Assembly: GCF_016901225.1 (NCBI RefSeq)
Contig: NZ_JAFEUL010000009.1
Location: 62,001 to 126,000, forward strand
Source of the DNA: Actibacterium sp. 188UL27-1
GTDB taxonomy: Bacteria; Pseudomonadota; Alphaproteobacteria; Rhodobacterales; Rhodobacteraceae
Length of the DNA: 64,000 nt
Direction of reading: 5' to 3'
Each line of letters begins with the position of its first letter. Position 1 is the first letter of the stretch. The notes beneath the pieces are model-generated. The model was not told where the DNA came from, did not search any database, and worked only from the letters and a program-made list of their open reading frames with translations. The position numbers and the translations under genes are program-made. Positions 1 to 8,718 of the stretch are shown piece after piece.

Positions 1-847
1 CCGGCACGCCGCCCACCGCGCCCTCGGCGATACTTGCAATCAACGCCGCCTTGCGCGCCTCGGCCCCAATATCGGGCAAGGCCAGCTCAGCAGAGACGAG
101 CATCTGATAGGCAGCATCTTCCGACAGATCCTCACTGCCCACGCGCAGCTTGCGCGCCACATTGGCATCGTCCGGTGGCCCGTCGATAGATACCACCCGC
201 CTTGTGGCCAAAAGCGGGTTCAACGCCGCCCGCGTCTCCAGGCTCAACTTATCGCGCATCCCCTCAGCGGCGGCCACCCGCTCGGCGATATCCGCGCCAA
301 AGCGCACAGTCAGCAGCGCCAACAACACCTCCTTGCGCCTCTTGATCTCCGCATCCGGCTCATCCACCATTGAGTTGCGCAATGGTTCCAGCTGGCTCCT
401 ATCCGGGCGCCTCTCAATCGCGCGCAAGGCCGCCATACGCCGCCGTGGCTCTGGATCGCTCAACTGAAATTCCACCAAGGCAGAGCCGATCACCCCGCGC
501 ACCCCGGAATTGGGCTTTAAATTCTTCAGGTCTCGCTTACCCGCCTCGCCCACAACCGCGCCGGAAGAGACGTCAATTAGCTGATAGGTTTGCTTGTCAT
601 CGGTTTCGACATAGAAAAACAGCCCATCTGCCTTGCGCTGCCACACAGCTTTGTCCTGCCACTGCTCCAGAAACGCTGCCCCCTCAGACCCGCCTCGCTC
701 AGCAATATCGGCCAGAACAGCGTCCACAGTCTTGCGGCTCGCCTTCTCGATCGCGGCCCGATTGTCCTGCAGCACATCCTGCAGATCGGCCCACCCCACC
801 CCCAGACAGGCCAACCAAACTACAAATGCCGCCAGCAAACCCTTCAT
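1..847 (-). CDS. urtB: Urea ABC transporter permease UrtB (long form), N-terminal part, cut by the window edge
   Basis: The minus-strand frame is open from an ATG at 847 to the left edge, so about 282 codons of the N-terminal part are visible. The product begins with a signal-like hydrophobic stretch (MKGLLAAFVVWLACLGVGWA) followed by a charged, soluble-looking region with helical-repeat character. That is the arrangement of the long UrtB proteins, in which a periplasmic extension precedes the LivH-type permease domain; the permease domain lies outside the window. It follows urtA on the same strand after a 158-bp gap, as in urtABCDE operons, so it should be part of an ATP-driven urea uptake system in the inner membrane. 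The assignment rests on the N-terminal extension plus the neighbour, because no membrane domain is visible here. Confidence 0.85.
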   Translation of the reverse strand, partial: MKGLLAAFVVWLACLGVGWADLQDVLQDNRAAIEKASRKTVDAVLADIAERGGSEGAAFLEQWQDKAVWQRKADGLFFYVETDDKQTYQLIDVSSGAVVGEAGKRDLKNLKPNSGVRGVIGSALVEFQLSDPEPRRRMAALRAIERRPDRSQLEPLRNSMVDEPDAEIKRRKEVLLALLTVRFGADIAERVAAAEGMRDKLSLETRAALNPLLATRRVVSIDGPPDDANVARKLRVGSEDLSEDAAYQMLVSAELALPDIGAEARKAALIASIAEGAVGGVP

Positions 848-881
848 CGCACTCCGCCCCATGCAAGGATCCTCGCCCTTA

Positions 882-915
882 CTTTCTTATTGGTAAAAAT
901 ACTCCCGCCGGAGGC
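882..915 (-). repeat. Intergenic CTCC-GGCG-GGAG-TATTTTT element, copy 1
   Basis: Read in the direction of the urt operon the sequence is GCCTCCGGCGGGAGTATTTT followed by TACCAATAAGAAAG. It contains a short CTCC/GGAG stem followed by a T-rich stretch. Related sequences occur at 16471-16505 and 56651-56690, each oriented with its local transcription unit. It lies between urtA and urtB and may attenuate or process the transcript. The function is inference. Confidence 0.5.
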
Positions 916-1005
916 TCCCATCCCCTCGAACAAGCCCCGGCGGCAGAACAGGAGGCACACCGAAATGGGCCTCCAACAGGAAGGGTTTTCAACCCACCGC
1001 TCGCA

Positions 1006-2271
1006 TCAATAGTTCGACTGGATCTGCACGCAGCTTGAGGTCTCGGTATTGTACATGCCGCAACCCAGATCTTTCCAATCAGACTTCAGCACAGCAGATT
1101 CCGGCAAGAAATCGGTCCAGGCATCGCCCGGCACTTCATCGGTCTGGCTGATGATATCAAACTGTCCATCCTCGGTGATCTCGCCGATTAGCACAGGCTT
1201 GGCCAGATGGTGGTTCGGTAACATCACGGCCGTGCCACCGGTCAGGTTCGGAAACTCCTGACCATACATCGCGGTGCGCACCGCATCAACATCCGTGGTG
1301 CTCGCCGCTTCAACTGCCTGCACCCACATGTTGAAGCCAATGTAATGTGCCTCCATCGGGTCATTGGTCACGCGCTCGTCACCCATCTTGCCCTTCCAGG
1401 CTTTGATAAACGCGTCATTGGCCTCAGACTCGGCCGACTGAAAATAGTTCCAAGCGGCCAAATGACCAACCAGGTTCGAGGTATCCAGACCAGACAACTC
1501 TTCCTCGCCGACCGAGAAGGCCACAACCGGAATGTCGTCGGCCGAAATGCCAGCCGCCGCCAATTCCTTGTAGAACCCGATATTCGCATCACCGTTGATG
1601 GTCGAGATTACGCCAACCTTCTTGCCATCCGCGCCCAAGGCCACGACATCGGCCACGATCTTGGACCAGTCCGAATGCCCGAATGGCGTGTAGTTCACGA
1701 AGATATCGTCTTCCGGGATACCCTTATCCTTCAGGTATTGCTCCAGGATCTTGTTGGTTGTCCGCGGATAGACATAATCGGTGCCCAGCAGTGCGAATTT
1801 CTCAACACCCAGCTCTTCCAGATAGTAATCCGTGGCGGGTATGGCCTGTTGGTTTGGCGCGGCACCGGTGTAGAACACGTTCTTGGAGGACTCTTCCCCT
1901 TCATACTGCACCGGATAGAACAGCAGCCCGTTCAACTCCTCGATCACCGGCAGCACCGATTTGCGGCTGACAGACGTCCAGTTGCCAAAGATCACATCGA
2001 CCTCATGAACGGTCAGCAACTCGCGCGCCTTCTCGGCAAAGAGCGGCCAATCAGAGGCCGGATCGACGACTACGGGCACCAACTGCTCACCCAGAACACC
2101 GCCCTTGGCATTCTGCTCTTCGATCAGCAGCAGCATCGTGTCTTTCAGCGTGGTCTCGGAAATCGCCATCGTGCCCGACAGCGAATGCAGGATACCGACC
2201 TTGATCTCGGCTTGGGCAAACGATGTCAGCGCCAGGGTGGCGGCCGCCGAAGATAGAAGTGTTTTCATCAT
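1006..2271 (-). CDS. urtA: Urea ABC transporter substrate-binding protein UrtA
   Basis: This is a 421-residue periplasmic binding protein. The N-terminus MMKTLLSSAAATLALTSFAQA is a signal peptide with an AQA cleavage site, followed by EIKVGILHSLSGTMAISET, typical of the urea/short-chain amide branch of the LivJ/FmdD-type binding proteins. The EEQNAKGGVLG and FGNWTSVSRKSVLPV segments are also characteristic. The frame stays open upstream to 2439, but the signal peptide fixes the start at the double ATG at 2271/2268. The protein should capture urea for the UrtBC permease and UrtDE ATPases. urtB follows on the same strand. A divergent LysR gene begins 144 bp away and shares the promoter region, so it is a candidate regulator. 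Confidence 0.93.
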   Translation of the reverse strand: MMKTLLSSAAATLALTSFAQAEIKVGILHSLSGTMAISETTLKDTMLLLIEEQNAKGGVLGEQLVPVVVDPASDWPLFAEKARELLTVHEVDVIFGNWTSVSRKSVLPVIEELNGLLFYPVQYEGEESSKNVFYTGAAPNQQAIPATDYYLEELGVEKFALLGTDYVYPRTTNKILEQYLKDKGIPEDDIFVNYTPFGHSDWSKIVADVVALGADGKKVGVISTINGDANIGFYKELAAAGISADDIPVVAFSVGEEELSGLDTSNLVGHLAAWNYFQSAESEANDAFIKAWKGKMGDERVTNDPMEAHYIGFNMWVQAVEAASTTDVDAVRTAMYGQEFPNLTGGTAVMLPNHHLAKPVLIGEITEDGQFDIISQTDEVPGDAWTDFLPESAVLKSDWKDLGCGMYNTETSSCVQIQSNY

Positions 2272-2381
2272 GAATAGGGTTCCCCGTTGATCGTTATATT
2301 TGGAGCACCGGCATACGAGGTGCGCGGTCAACTGCTTAAAAACGAGGCGCGTTGCTGTCTGCATATAAATCTGGGATAGAG

Positions 2382-2400
2382 TTATGCAGCTTTTGCACAA
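2382..2400. promoter_or_regulatory. Candidate LysR operator between urtA and the lysR gene
   Basis: TTATGCA-GCTTT-TGCACAA is an imperfect inverted repeat with 7-bp arms (one mismatch) and a 5-bp spacer. It ends 15 bp before the ATG of the LysR gene. The size and dyad symmetry fit a LysR-type (T-N11-A class) box in a divergent promoter. Binding is inferred, not shown. Confidence 0.4.
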
Positions 2401-2415
2401 CCTATAACGGGTCCC

Positions 2416-3276
2416 ATGAAGCACCTTCAGATTTACCATGCCTTCCGTGCTGTCGTGAAAGAGGGTTCAATCCGCAAAGCTGCTGAAACCATGGGGATTT
2501 CCGCCTCGGCCCTCAACCGGCAGATGGCGGGGCTTGAGGCAGAATTGCAGGTTACCCTGTTTGACCGCCGCGCCACTGGCGTCCGTCTTTCTGCTGCCGG
2601 AGAAATATACTATCGCCAATTTATTGAGCACATTGCCCGCCTTGACAGCGCAAAAATAACAGTTGCGGATTTACAAGGTGCACGGATCGGTCATGTCAGC
2701 GTCGCCGTGAGCCCAGAACTGGCCCAAGGATTCTTTCCGTTTGAAATCAAAAACTACCGGGAGATGTATCCTCGTGTGACCTTCAGCGTGGTGCCAGCCG
2801 CACCTACCGGGTTCGAAGATCAACTCAACCGGTTCGAAGCGGATCTCGCCCTGATCGTCCAACCCGAATTCACCGACGGGGTCGAGGTTTTGGCCATGGC
2901 CGACCTCCCCCTCTGCGCCATCACCGACCGCGACACCCTTCCGCTCGATGCCTTCCAGGACGCCGACCTCATCCTACCCGCACGCAGCCTCGGCTTGCGC
3001 GTCGTCATCGATCTGATCGCCAAGCGCAAGCGCCTCAACCTGCGCCCGGCCCTCGAAACACTGACCAGCATCCCCCCGGCCCTCATGCCACCCGGGGCCG
3101 TCCAACTTTGGCTCGCCCATGATCTGGTCGATCCAAACCTCGCCAAACCGCTCCCGCAGCTTGGCCATCCCACGGCACGAATCGTCCTTGGTCAACGCAA
3201 GGGTCACAGCCTATCTGTCGCCGCCAGCAAGTTCGCCAATCAATTGGTCAAACGATTGGCACACCTGTCGAGTTAA
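2416..3276 (+). CDS. LysR-family transcriptional regulator divergent from urtA
   Basis: This 286-residue protein has an N-terminal winged helix-turn-helix at about residues 16-45 (GSIRKAAETMGISASALNRQ) and a LysR effector-binding domain from about residue 90 to the end. The start ATG at 2416 begins MKHLQIYHAF, the usual LysR opening. It is transcribed away from urtA across a 144-bp gap that holds a dyad at 2382-2400, an arrangement in which LysR proteins usually control both themselves and the divergent operon. A role in urea or nitrogen uptake is therefore plausible. The effector cannot be read from the sequence. Confidence 0.85.
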   Translation: MKHLQIYHAFRAVVKEGSIRKAAETMGISASALNRQMAGLEAELQVTLFDRRATGVRLSAAGEIYYRQFIEHIARLDSAKITVADLQGARIGHVSVAVSPELAQGFFPFEIKNYREMYPRVTFSVVPAAPTGFEDQLNRFEADLALIVQPEFTDGVEVLAMADLPLCAITDRDTLPLDAFQDADLILPARSLGLRVVIDLIAKRKRLNLRPALETLTSIPPALMPPGAVQLWLAHDLVDPNLAKPLPQLGHPTARIVLGQRKGHSLSVAASKFANQLVKRLAHLSS

Positions 3277-3464
3277 ACCGCCAGTGACAAGACATCTGCA
3301 TCGCGCGCCACCAAACCAAAGGCCACAGATCGCAAATCCTCATCCGAAAGAACCAGTGGATAAAGTGTCAAAACACCAAAGAGGTCAGCCGATTTGGCCC
3401 CTCGGGTTGTGACGGATGCTGTCACGTCACTTCCACTCATCCAAAGCCCAGCAGCCCAAGTGCA

Positions 3465-4592
3465 TCACGGCTTTGGTAGAGTTGGCGCCGTGCGATCCAG
3501 ACGTAACGCAGCATCGGAAAACCGCCACGGGCCGCGCACGCCCGGCACACCGTCGGGGTTAATCTGCAGTCCACGTGCCTTGATCTGCGGGTCGTCAAAA
3601 ACCTGGTCGATGCGGTTGATCGGGCCCGCGGGGACCGTCGCAACTTCCAACGCCGCCAAAAGGTCGGCTGAGGGCCACATCAAAAGCGCATCCTGCAAGA
3701 TCGCGCACAGGGCCACCCGGTTTACCACCCGTCCCGGATTGGTGGCGTAATCGGGGTTGGTGGCCAGATCCGCCAAACCCAGCACATCACATAAGCGTGC
3801 GAACTGCCCATCATTGCCCACCGAGATAATAACATGACCGTCTGCCGTGGCAAAAACCTGATAGGGCACCAGGTTCTGATGCGCATTCCCGGCCTGACCC
3901 GGCGCCACACCCGATGTGAAATAGTTCATCGCCTGATTGGCCAGCAAAGCCGTCGCACAATCCAGCAGGGACATATCCAAGTGCTGACCACGCCCGGTCC
4001 GATGGCGCTGCTCCACCGCGGCCAACACGCCAACCGCACCGTATAGACCGGTTACGATATCCGTGACGGCCACACCCAATTTCTGCGGCTCACCGCCCGG
4101 CGCGCCAGTGATCGACATCAGCCCGCTCATTCCTTGGATCAGAAAGTCATAGCCTGCGCGGCTGGCATAGGGTCCGTCCTGGCCAAACCCCGTGACCGAA
4201 CAATAGATCAACCGCGGGTTCAGCGCCGCGAGGCTTGCGTAATCCAGCCTATATTTCGCCAATCCGCCAACCTTGAAATTCTCTACCAAAATGTCGGCAT
4301 CCCGCACCAGATCCAGCACAGTCTGCCGCCCGGCCTCCGTACGAAAATCGGCCACGACCGAGGTTTTGCCTCGATTGGCCGCGTAGAAATATGCGGCAGT
4401 CTTGTCGCCATCCCGCTCAATGAACGGGGGGCCCCAGTGGCGGGTATCGTCGCCGTGGGGCGCTTCGACCTTCACCACTTGAGCGCCCAAATCGGCCAAG
4501 GCCTGCCCAATCCATGGCCCCGCCAGCACGCGCGCCAGTTCGACCACTTTCAACCCCTCAAGCGGAGCCTCTTTCCCGGTATCATCTGTCAT
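3465..4592 (-). CDS. CaiB/BaiF (class III) CoA-transferase family protein
   Basis: This 375-residue protein shows the class III CoA-transferase landmarks: LEGLKVVELARVLAGP near the N-terminus, VVKVEAPHGDDTR, VENFKVGGLAKYRLDY, and VAVTDIVTGLYGA with the expected catalytic aspartate at about residue 178. Such enzymes move CoA between carboxylates through an aspartyl-CoA anhydride; the substrate here is unknown. It runs opposite to the thi operon, with starts about 200 bp apart and the TPP riboswitch between them. It converges on the LysR gene across 188 bp in which I see no clear terminator. No partner acyl-CoA gene is adjacent. Confidence 0.85.
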   Translation of the reverse strand: MTDDTGKEAPLEGLKVVELARVLAGPWIGQALADLGAQVVKVEAPHGDDTRHWGPPFIERDGDKTAAYFYAANRGKTSVVADFRTEAGRQTVLDLVRDADILVENFKVGGLAKYRLDYASLAALNPRLIYCSVTGFGQDGPYASRAGYDFLIQGMSGLMSITGAPGGEPQKLGVAVTDIVTGLYGAVGVLAAVEQRHRTGRGQHLDMSLLDCATALLANQAMNYFTSGVAPGQAGNAHQNLVPYQVFATADGHVIISVGNDGQFARLCDVLGLADLATNPDYATNPGRVVNRVALCAILQDALLMWPSADLLAALEVATVPAGPINRIDQVFDDPQIKARGLQINPDGVPGVRGPWRFSDAALRLDRTAPTLPKP

Positions 4593-4669
4593 GGCGTGAC
4601 ACTGGCATGGAGAAACGGAATGCGACAGGGGGTGACACCCTTCGGCAAACCTGTTTTAACCATTGATCA

Positions 4670-4752
4670 GACAGGGGCGTTCGGCATTGGCCGGTCTGAG
4701 AAGCACCCTTTGAACCTGAACCAGTTAAGACTGGCGGAGGGAGTCGATCTGG
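4670..4752 (+). promoter_or_regulatory. TPP riboswitch (THI element) controlling the thi salvage operon
   Basis: The conserved TPP aptamer segments occur in order: GGGGCGTTCGGCATTGGCC, then GTCTGAGAAGCACCCTTTGA (CTGAGA at 4696-4701), then ACCTGAACCAGTTAAGACTG and GCGGAGGGAGTC. The spacing fits the two-arm aptamer that binds thiamin pyrophosphate. It ends about 45 bp before the thiM ATG, so ligand binding most likely represses translation or elongation of thiM and the downstream genes. A short GC-rich inverted repeat (GGCAGGGCGC ATCCCTGCC, about 4750-4769) follows and could be the expression platform. Confidence 0.93.
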
Positions 4753-4796
4753 CAGGGCGCATCCCTGCCATTATCGGCCCTTCGCCCGGAGCGCCG

Positions 4797-5579
4797 ATGC
4801 ACCAAACCGCAGATATCCTGACCCGAATGCGCGCGCAGCCACCGCTGGTCCAGTGCGTCACCAATTTCGTCGCCATGAACTTCGCGGCCAACACTCTTCT
4901 AGCCGCAGGTGGTGCGCCCGCCATGGTCCACGCTGCCGAGGAGTCCGGCAATTTCGTCGCCCATGCAGGGGCCCTGACCATCAATATTGGCACGCTCAGC
5001 CCCGATTGGCGGCGCGGCATGGTCACCGCTGCGCGGGCCGCCAACGACACCGGCACACCCTGGGTGCTGGACCCGGTTGCCCATTTCGCCACCCCCTATC
5101 GCAGTGCAGCCGCCCAGGAACTCCTGACCCTCGGCCCAACCATCCTGCGCGGGAATGCCTCTGAAATTCTGGCACTCGCCGGCCAAACCAGCGCCGGGCG
5201 CGGCGTCGATGCTGGCGACACGGTCAGCGCCGCCGAAGGCGCCGCCCGCAGCCTCGCGCAGACCCACAAGATGATCGTCGCTGTGACCGGCGCCACGGAT
5301 TACGTGACCGACGGCGCCCGATCCGCCCGCATCACTGGTGGCGATCCGATGATGGCCCAGATCACCGCAACCGGTTGCGCTTTGACCTGCCTGATCGGTG
5401 CCACCGCCGCCATCGCCCTCCCGTTCGAGGCCACGGTCACGGCCTTGGCCATCTTCGCCGAGGCCGGAGCCATCGCCGCCCCCAAGGCCCAAGGCCCCGG
5501 CTCCTTCGCGATGCACTTCCTCGACGCGCTCGCCACCGTCGATCCCGCCACTTTGCCCGCGCGGGTGATCCCGGCATGA
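4797..5579 (+). CDS. thiM: Hydroxyethylthiazole kinase ThiM
   Basis: The product is 260 residues when started at ATG 4797, just after the TPP riboswitch; the same frame is open further upstream but runs through the riboswitch. ThiM signatures are QPPLVQCVTNFVAMNFAANT, the NFVAH/NIGTLSP region, VLDPVAHFATPYR, ILRGNASEILALAG and the ATP-site ATGCALTCLIGA near the C-terminus. It phosphorylates the thiazole moiety of thiamin (4-methyl-5-hydroxyethylthiazole) for salvage. Its stop overlaps the thiE start (ATGA), so the two are translationally coupled. It is the first gene of a seven-gene thiamin salvage and transport operon. Confidence 0.95.
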   Translation: MHQTADILTRMRAQPPLVQCVTNFVAMNFAANTLLAAGGAPAMVHAAEESGNFVAHAGALTINIGTLSPDWRRGMVTAARAANDTGTPWVLDPVAHFATPYRSAAAQELLTLGPTILRGNASEILALAGQTSAGRGVDAGDTVSAAEGAARSLAQTHKMIVAVTGATDYVTDGARSARITGGDPMMAQITATGCALTCLIGATAAIALPFEATVTALAIFAEAGAIAAPKAQGPGSFAMHFLDALATVDPATLPARVIPA

Positions 5580-6211
5580 GAGCACTTCCCGACCTCTCCA
5601 CCTATCTCGTCCTCGACCCCGACCTCTGCGCGCCCATTGGCATGGTCGAAACCACCCGTCTTTCCGTGGCAGGCGGCGCCACCATCGTGCAACTCCGCCA
5701 TAAGACGGCGACCACAGCCCAGCGCATCGCCCTTGGTCAGCATCTGAAAAACATGATCGCCGGGCGCGCCGCGTTATGTGTGAACGACGATATCGAGGCC
5801 GCCATGACACTTCAGGCCGATATCCTCCATATCGGCCAAGATGACATCGCTCCGGCGGAGGCACGCGCCCAGATCGGCGCCGATATGGTCCTGGGCCTGT
5901 CGGTCCACAGCGGTGAGACCGCGCAAGCCGTCGACCCGGCCATCGTCGACTATGTCGGTGTGGGCCCCGTCTTCGCGACCCAAACCAAATCCGACGCCAA
6001 GGCCCCCATCGGCCTGAACGGCCTGGCCGACATCATCGGGACCGCCCCGGTTCCCGCCGTGGCCATCGGCGGCGTCAAGACGGAGCATGCTGCCGCCTGC
6101 ATCCAGGCCGGTGCCGCAGGCATCGCCGTCGTCTCGGCCATCTGCGGTCGGCCCGACCCGCGCGCCGCAACCGCTAATTTGGTCGATACCATTCGAAAGG
6201 CCCGCCCATGA
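5576..6211 (+). CDS. thiE: Thiamin-phosphate synthase ThiE
   Basis: This is a 211-residue TIM-barrel protein starting at ATG 5576, which overlaps the thiM stop by 4 bp. Motifs are VQLRHKTAT near the N-terminus, [44 protein letters not shown] and AIGGV, all standard for ThiE. It joins HMP pyrophosphate (from ThiD) to thiazole phosphate (from ThiM) to give thiamin phosphate. Its stop overlaps the thiD start by 4 bp. The family is well conserved and the length is normal. Confidence 0.95.
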   Translation: MRALPDLSTYLVLDPDLCAPIGMVETTRLSVAGGATIVQLRHKTATTAQRIALGQHLKNMIAGRAALCVNDDIEAAMTLQADILHIGQDDIAPAEARAQIGADMVLGLSVHSGETAQAVDPAIVDYVGVGPVFATQTKSDAKAPIGLNGLADIIGTAPVPAVAIGGVKTEHAAACIQAGAAGIAVVSAICGRPDPRAATANLVDTIRKARP

Positions 6212-7014
6212 TCGCAACCGCCCTTTCTATCGCGGGATCCGATCCGTCGGGCGGCGCCGGGATCCAGGCCGACCTGAAGACCTTTTCAGCCAATGGTGTC
6301 TACGGCATGGCCGCCCTCACGGCACTCACTGCCCAGAACACCACCGGCGTCAGCGGCGTCCACCTGATCCCGCCCAACTTTGTTGCCGACCAGATCCGCG
6401 ATGTTCTATCCGACATCCCGCCCGGCGCGATCAAGATCGGCATGATCGCCACCGCCGACATCGCGCAAGCCACAGCCGACGCCCTGACAACCGATGCCCC
6501 CATCGTGATCGACCCGGTGATGGTGGCAAAAGGCGGCCACGCGCTCTTAGCCGATGACGCGGTGGCCGTGATCCGCGATACGCTCCTACCCCGTGCGACG
6601 CTGATTACCCCCAACCTTCCCGAAGCCGGCGCTTTGCTAGGCACCGCGACCGCCACAACCCAAGCAAAGATGGAAGACCAGGCCCAAGCCCTCCTGACCC
6701 TCGGCCCCCTGGCGGTACTCCTGAAAGGCGGTCACCTTGATGCGCCCGACAGCCCGGATCTGCTGGCAACGCCCCAAGGCACCAACTGGATGACAGCCCC
6801 GCGCACACAGACCAAAAACACCCACGGCACGGGCTGTACCCTCTCCGCCGCCATCGCCGCCAACCTCGCCAAAGGCCGACCGCTTCCCGACGCGGTCGCT
6901 GCCGCAAAAACCTACGTCTCAGGCGCCATCGCCGCCGCGGACCACCTGCAATTGGGCGCCGGTCACGGGCCGACGCATCACTTCCATGCCCTCTGGGCCA
7001 AAGACCAAGGATAA
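6208..7014 (+). CDS. thiD: Hydroxymethylpyrimidine/phosphomethylpyrimidine kinase ThiD
   Basis: This 268-residue ribokinase-fold enzyme opens with [20 protein letters not shown], the ThiD hallmark, and carries [27 protein letters not shown] and the anion-hole motif [14 protein letters not shown]. It phosphorylates HMP and then HMP-P to HMP-PP, the substrate of ThiE. It overlaps thiE by 4 bp and is followed within 3 bp by thiY, which supplies pyrimidine precursors from outside. No thiC (de novo pyrimidine synthesis) lies in the window, so this operon looks devoted to salvage. Confidence 0.95.
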   Translation: MIATALSIAGSDPSGGAGIQADLKTFSANGVYGMAALTALTAQNTTGVSGVHLIPPNFVADQIRDVLSDIPPGAIKIGMIATADIAQATADALTTDAPIVIDPVMVAKGGHALLADDAVAVIRDTLLPRATLITPNLPEAGALLGTATATTQAKMEDQAQALLTLGPLAVLLKGGHLDAPDSPDLLATPQGTNWMTAPRTQTKNTHGTGCTLSAAIAANLAKGRPLPDAVAAAKTYVSGAIAAADHLQLGAGHGPTHHFHALWAKDQG

Positions 7015-7017
7015 TCC

Positions 7018-7953
7018 ATGCGCCACACACTTACCGCCCTCGCACTCATCCTCGCGACGCCAGCCATGGCCGCCGACAAGATCACTCTGATCCTGGACTG
7101 GTTCATCAACCCTGATCACGGGCCGATCATCATCGCCCAGGAAAAGGGATACTTTGCCGAACAGGACCTTGAGGTCGAGGTGACGGCCCCCGCCGATCCT
7201 TCGGTCCCGCCCAAGATGGTCGCCGCAGGCCAGGCTGACCTCGCTGTCAGCTACCAGCCACAGCTTCACCTTCAGGTGGCTGAGGGCCTGCCGTTGGTGC
7301 GCATCGGCACCCTGGTCTCAACCCCGCTCAACTGCCTTTTGGTTCTGGAAGACGGCCCGATCAAATCCGTGGCGGACCTCAAGGGCAAAAAGGTCGGCTT
7401 TTCGGTTGCCGGTGTCGAAGAGGCGGTCCTGGGCAGCATGCTCGCCCAACACGACCTGACCATGGACGATGTCGAAATGGTCAACGTCAACTGGTCCCTC
7501 TCGCCCTCCCTCATGTCCGGCCAGGTCGATGCCGTCATCGGCGCCTACCGTAATTTTGAACTCAACCAGATGGAAATCGACAAGGTCCCCGGTCGCTGTT
7601 TCTATGTCGAGGAAGAGGGCCTGCCCCCCTATGACGAACTGATCTACGTGGCCAACCGCGACACGATGGATCGGGACAAGCTGCAACGCTTCATCGCCGC
7701 CACCGAAAAGGCCACGCAATACATCATCAACAACCCCGATGAGAGTTGGGAGATCTTTTCCGGCACCTCCACCGACCTTCAGGATGAGTTAAACGCCAAG
7801 GCCTGGATCGACACCCTGCCCCGCTTTGCCCTCACTCCCGCCGGTCTGGATGCTGGCCGCTATGCCCGGTTCGAGGCGTTCTTGGCCGAGGCCGGTCTGG
7901 TCCAAGGTACCCGCACTGTGCCCGAACTTGCCATCGACCTGGGCGCCCAATGA
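7018..7953 (+). CDS. thiY: Pyrimidine-precursor ABC transporter substrate-binding protein (ThiY/NMT1 type)
   Basis: This 311-residue protein starts with a signal peptide (cleavage near ATPAMA-ADK) followed by ITLILDWFINPDHGPIIIAQ, the ThiY/NMT1 opening that contacts the pyrimidine ring. The two-lobe SBP_bac fold continues with SYQPQLHLQVAEG and GYFAEQDLEVEV segments. Family knowledge says ThiY binds formylaminopyrimidine, a thiamin breakdown product that TenA-type enzymes help recycle. tenA overlaps its stop by 4 bp and the matching ATPase (thiZ) and permease (thiX) follow, so the ligand assignment is well supported by context. Confidence 0.92.
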   Translation: MRHTLTALALILATPAMAADKITLILDWFINPDHGPIIIAQEKGYFAEQDLEVEVTAPADPSVPPKMVAAGQADLAVSYQPQLHLQVAEGLPLVRIGTLVSTPLNCLLVLEDGPIKSVADLKGKKVGFSVAGVEEAVLGSMLAQHDLTMDDVEMVNVNWSLSPSLMSGQVDAVIGAYRNFELNQMEIDKVPGRCFYVEEEGLPPYDELIYVANRDTMDRDKLQRFIAATEKATQYIINNPDESWEIFSGTSTDLQDELNAKAWIDTLPRFALTPAGLDAGRYARFEAFLAEAGLVQGTRTVPELAIDLGAQ

Positions 7954-8639
7954 CCTACGGGCGCGCCTTTGATCTGTGGCGCCAGGCGGCCCAACCCCAT
8001 TGGGACGCCTATACCCGCCATGCCTTTGTCGACGGGCTGCGCGACGGCTCCCTCCCCCAGGCAAACTTCCTGCATTACCTCGTGCAGGACTACGTCTTCC
8101 TGACCCATTTCTCTCGCGCCTGGGCCCTCGCCGTCGTCAAGTCCGAGACCCTGGCCGAGATGCGCATCGCAGGGGCGGTTGTCGACGGTCTGGTGAACCA
8201 CGAGATGCAGCTCCATATCGGCATCTGCGCCAAGGCGGGCATCGCCGAAGAGGATCTGTTCACCGCGACCGAAGAGACCGGCAACCTGGCCTATACCCGC
8301 TATGTCATGGATGCGGGCCTATCGGGCGATTTCGCAGATCTGATCACGGCGCTGGCTCCTTGTGTCCTGGGCTACGGCGAAATAGGCGCGCGCTTGGCGT
8401 CGCAAGCCGCGCCTGACACCCCTTACGCCGATTGGATCGGGACTTATGCGGGCGACGATTACCAGAAACTCTGCCGTGATGTGGGCGGCCTGATCGACAA
8501 CGCGCTGGCCCGCCGGATCGGGCCGGATTTCACCACCTGCCCCCGCTGGGCCACCCTGACGGACCGCTTCGTCACAGCCACGCGGCTAGAGGTCGGTTTC
8601 TGGGATATGGGCCTCGCCGGACCCTCGACCACGGGATGA
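7950..8639 (+). CDS. tenA: TenA-family aminopyrimidine aminohydrolase (thiaminase II)
   Basis: This 229-residue helical protein keeps the TenA active-site residues: QDYVFL with Asp47, the nucleophile Cys138 in LAPCVLGYGEIG, and Glu214 in LEVGFWDMG near the C-terminus. It hydrolyses aminomethylpyrimidine to HMP, recycling degraded thiamin imported through ThiYZX. It overlaps the thiY stop by 4 bp. About 80 bp separate its stop from the preferred thiZ start, the largest gap in the operon, and this gap carries an array of 11-bp repeats. Confidence 0.93.
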   Translation: MTYGRAFDLWRQAAQPHWDAYTRHAFVDGLRDGSLPQANFLHYLVQDYVFLTHFSRAWALAVVKSETLAEMRIAGAVVDGLVNHEMQLHIGICAKAGIAEEDLFTATEETGNLAYTRYVMDAGLSGDFADLITALAPCVLGYGEIGARLASQAAPDTPYADWIGTYAGDDYQKLCRDVGGLIDNALARRIGPDFTTCPRWATLTDRFVTATRLEVGFWDMGLAGPSTTG

Positions 8640-8661
8640 GACACGGGCAAATGCTGCACTG

Positions 8662-8705
8662 CGGTATGTATGGCGTATGTATGATTTGTGTATCGGTTCT
8701 GCATG
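8662..8705 (+). promoter_or_regulatory. Four tandem 11-bp repeats (heptamer TNTGYAT) before thiZ, array 1
   Basis: Heptamers TATGTAT (8665-8671), TATGTAT (8676-8682), TGTGTAT (8687-8693) and TCTGCAT (8698-8704) start at exactly 11-bp intervals. The same pattern recurs at 30692-30731. An 11-bp period places each copy on nearly the same face of the helix, as expected for an operator bound by an oligomer. The array lies between tenA and thiZ and would give thiZX a separate control. No regulator gene is identified in the window. Confidence 0.6.
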
Positions 8706-8718
8706 GGCCGCGTCGCCC

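Noticed and set aside
5012..5864. Minus-strand open frame opposite thiM and thiE
   Set aside because: Glycine/arginine-rich shadow translation of GC-rich codons; no motifs.
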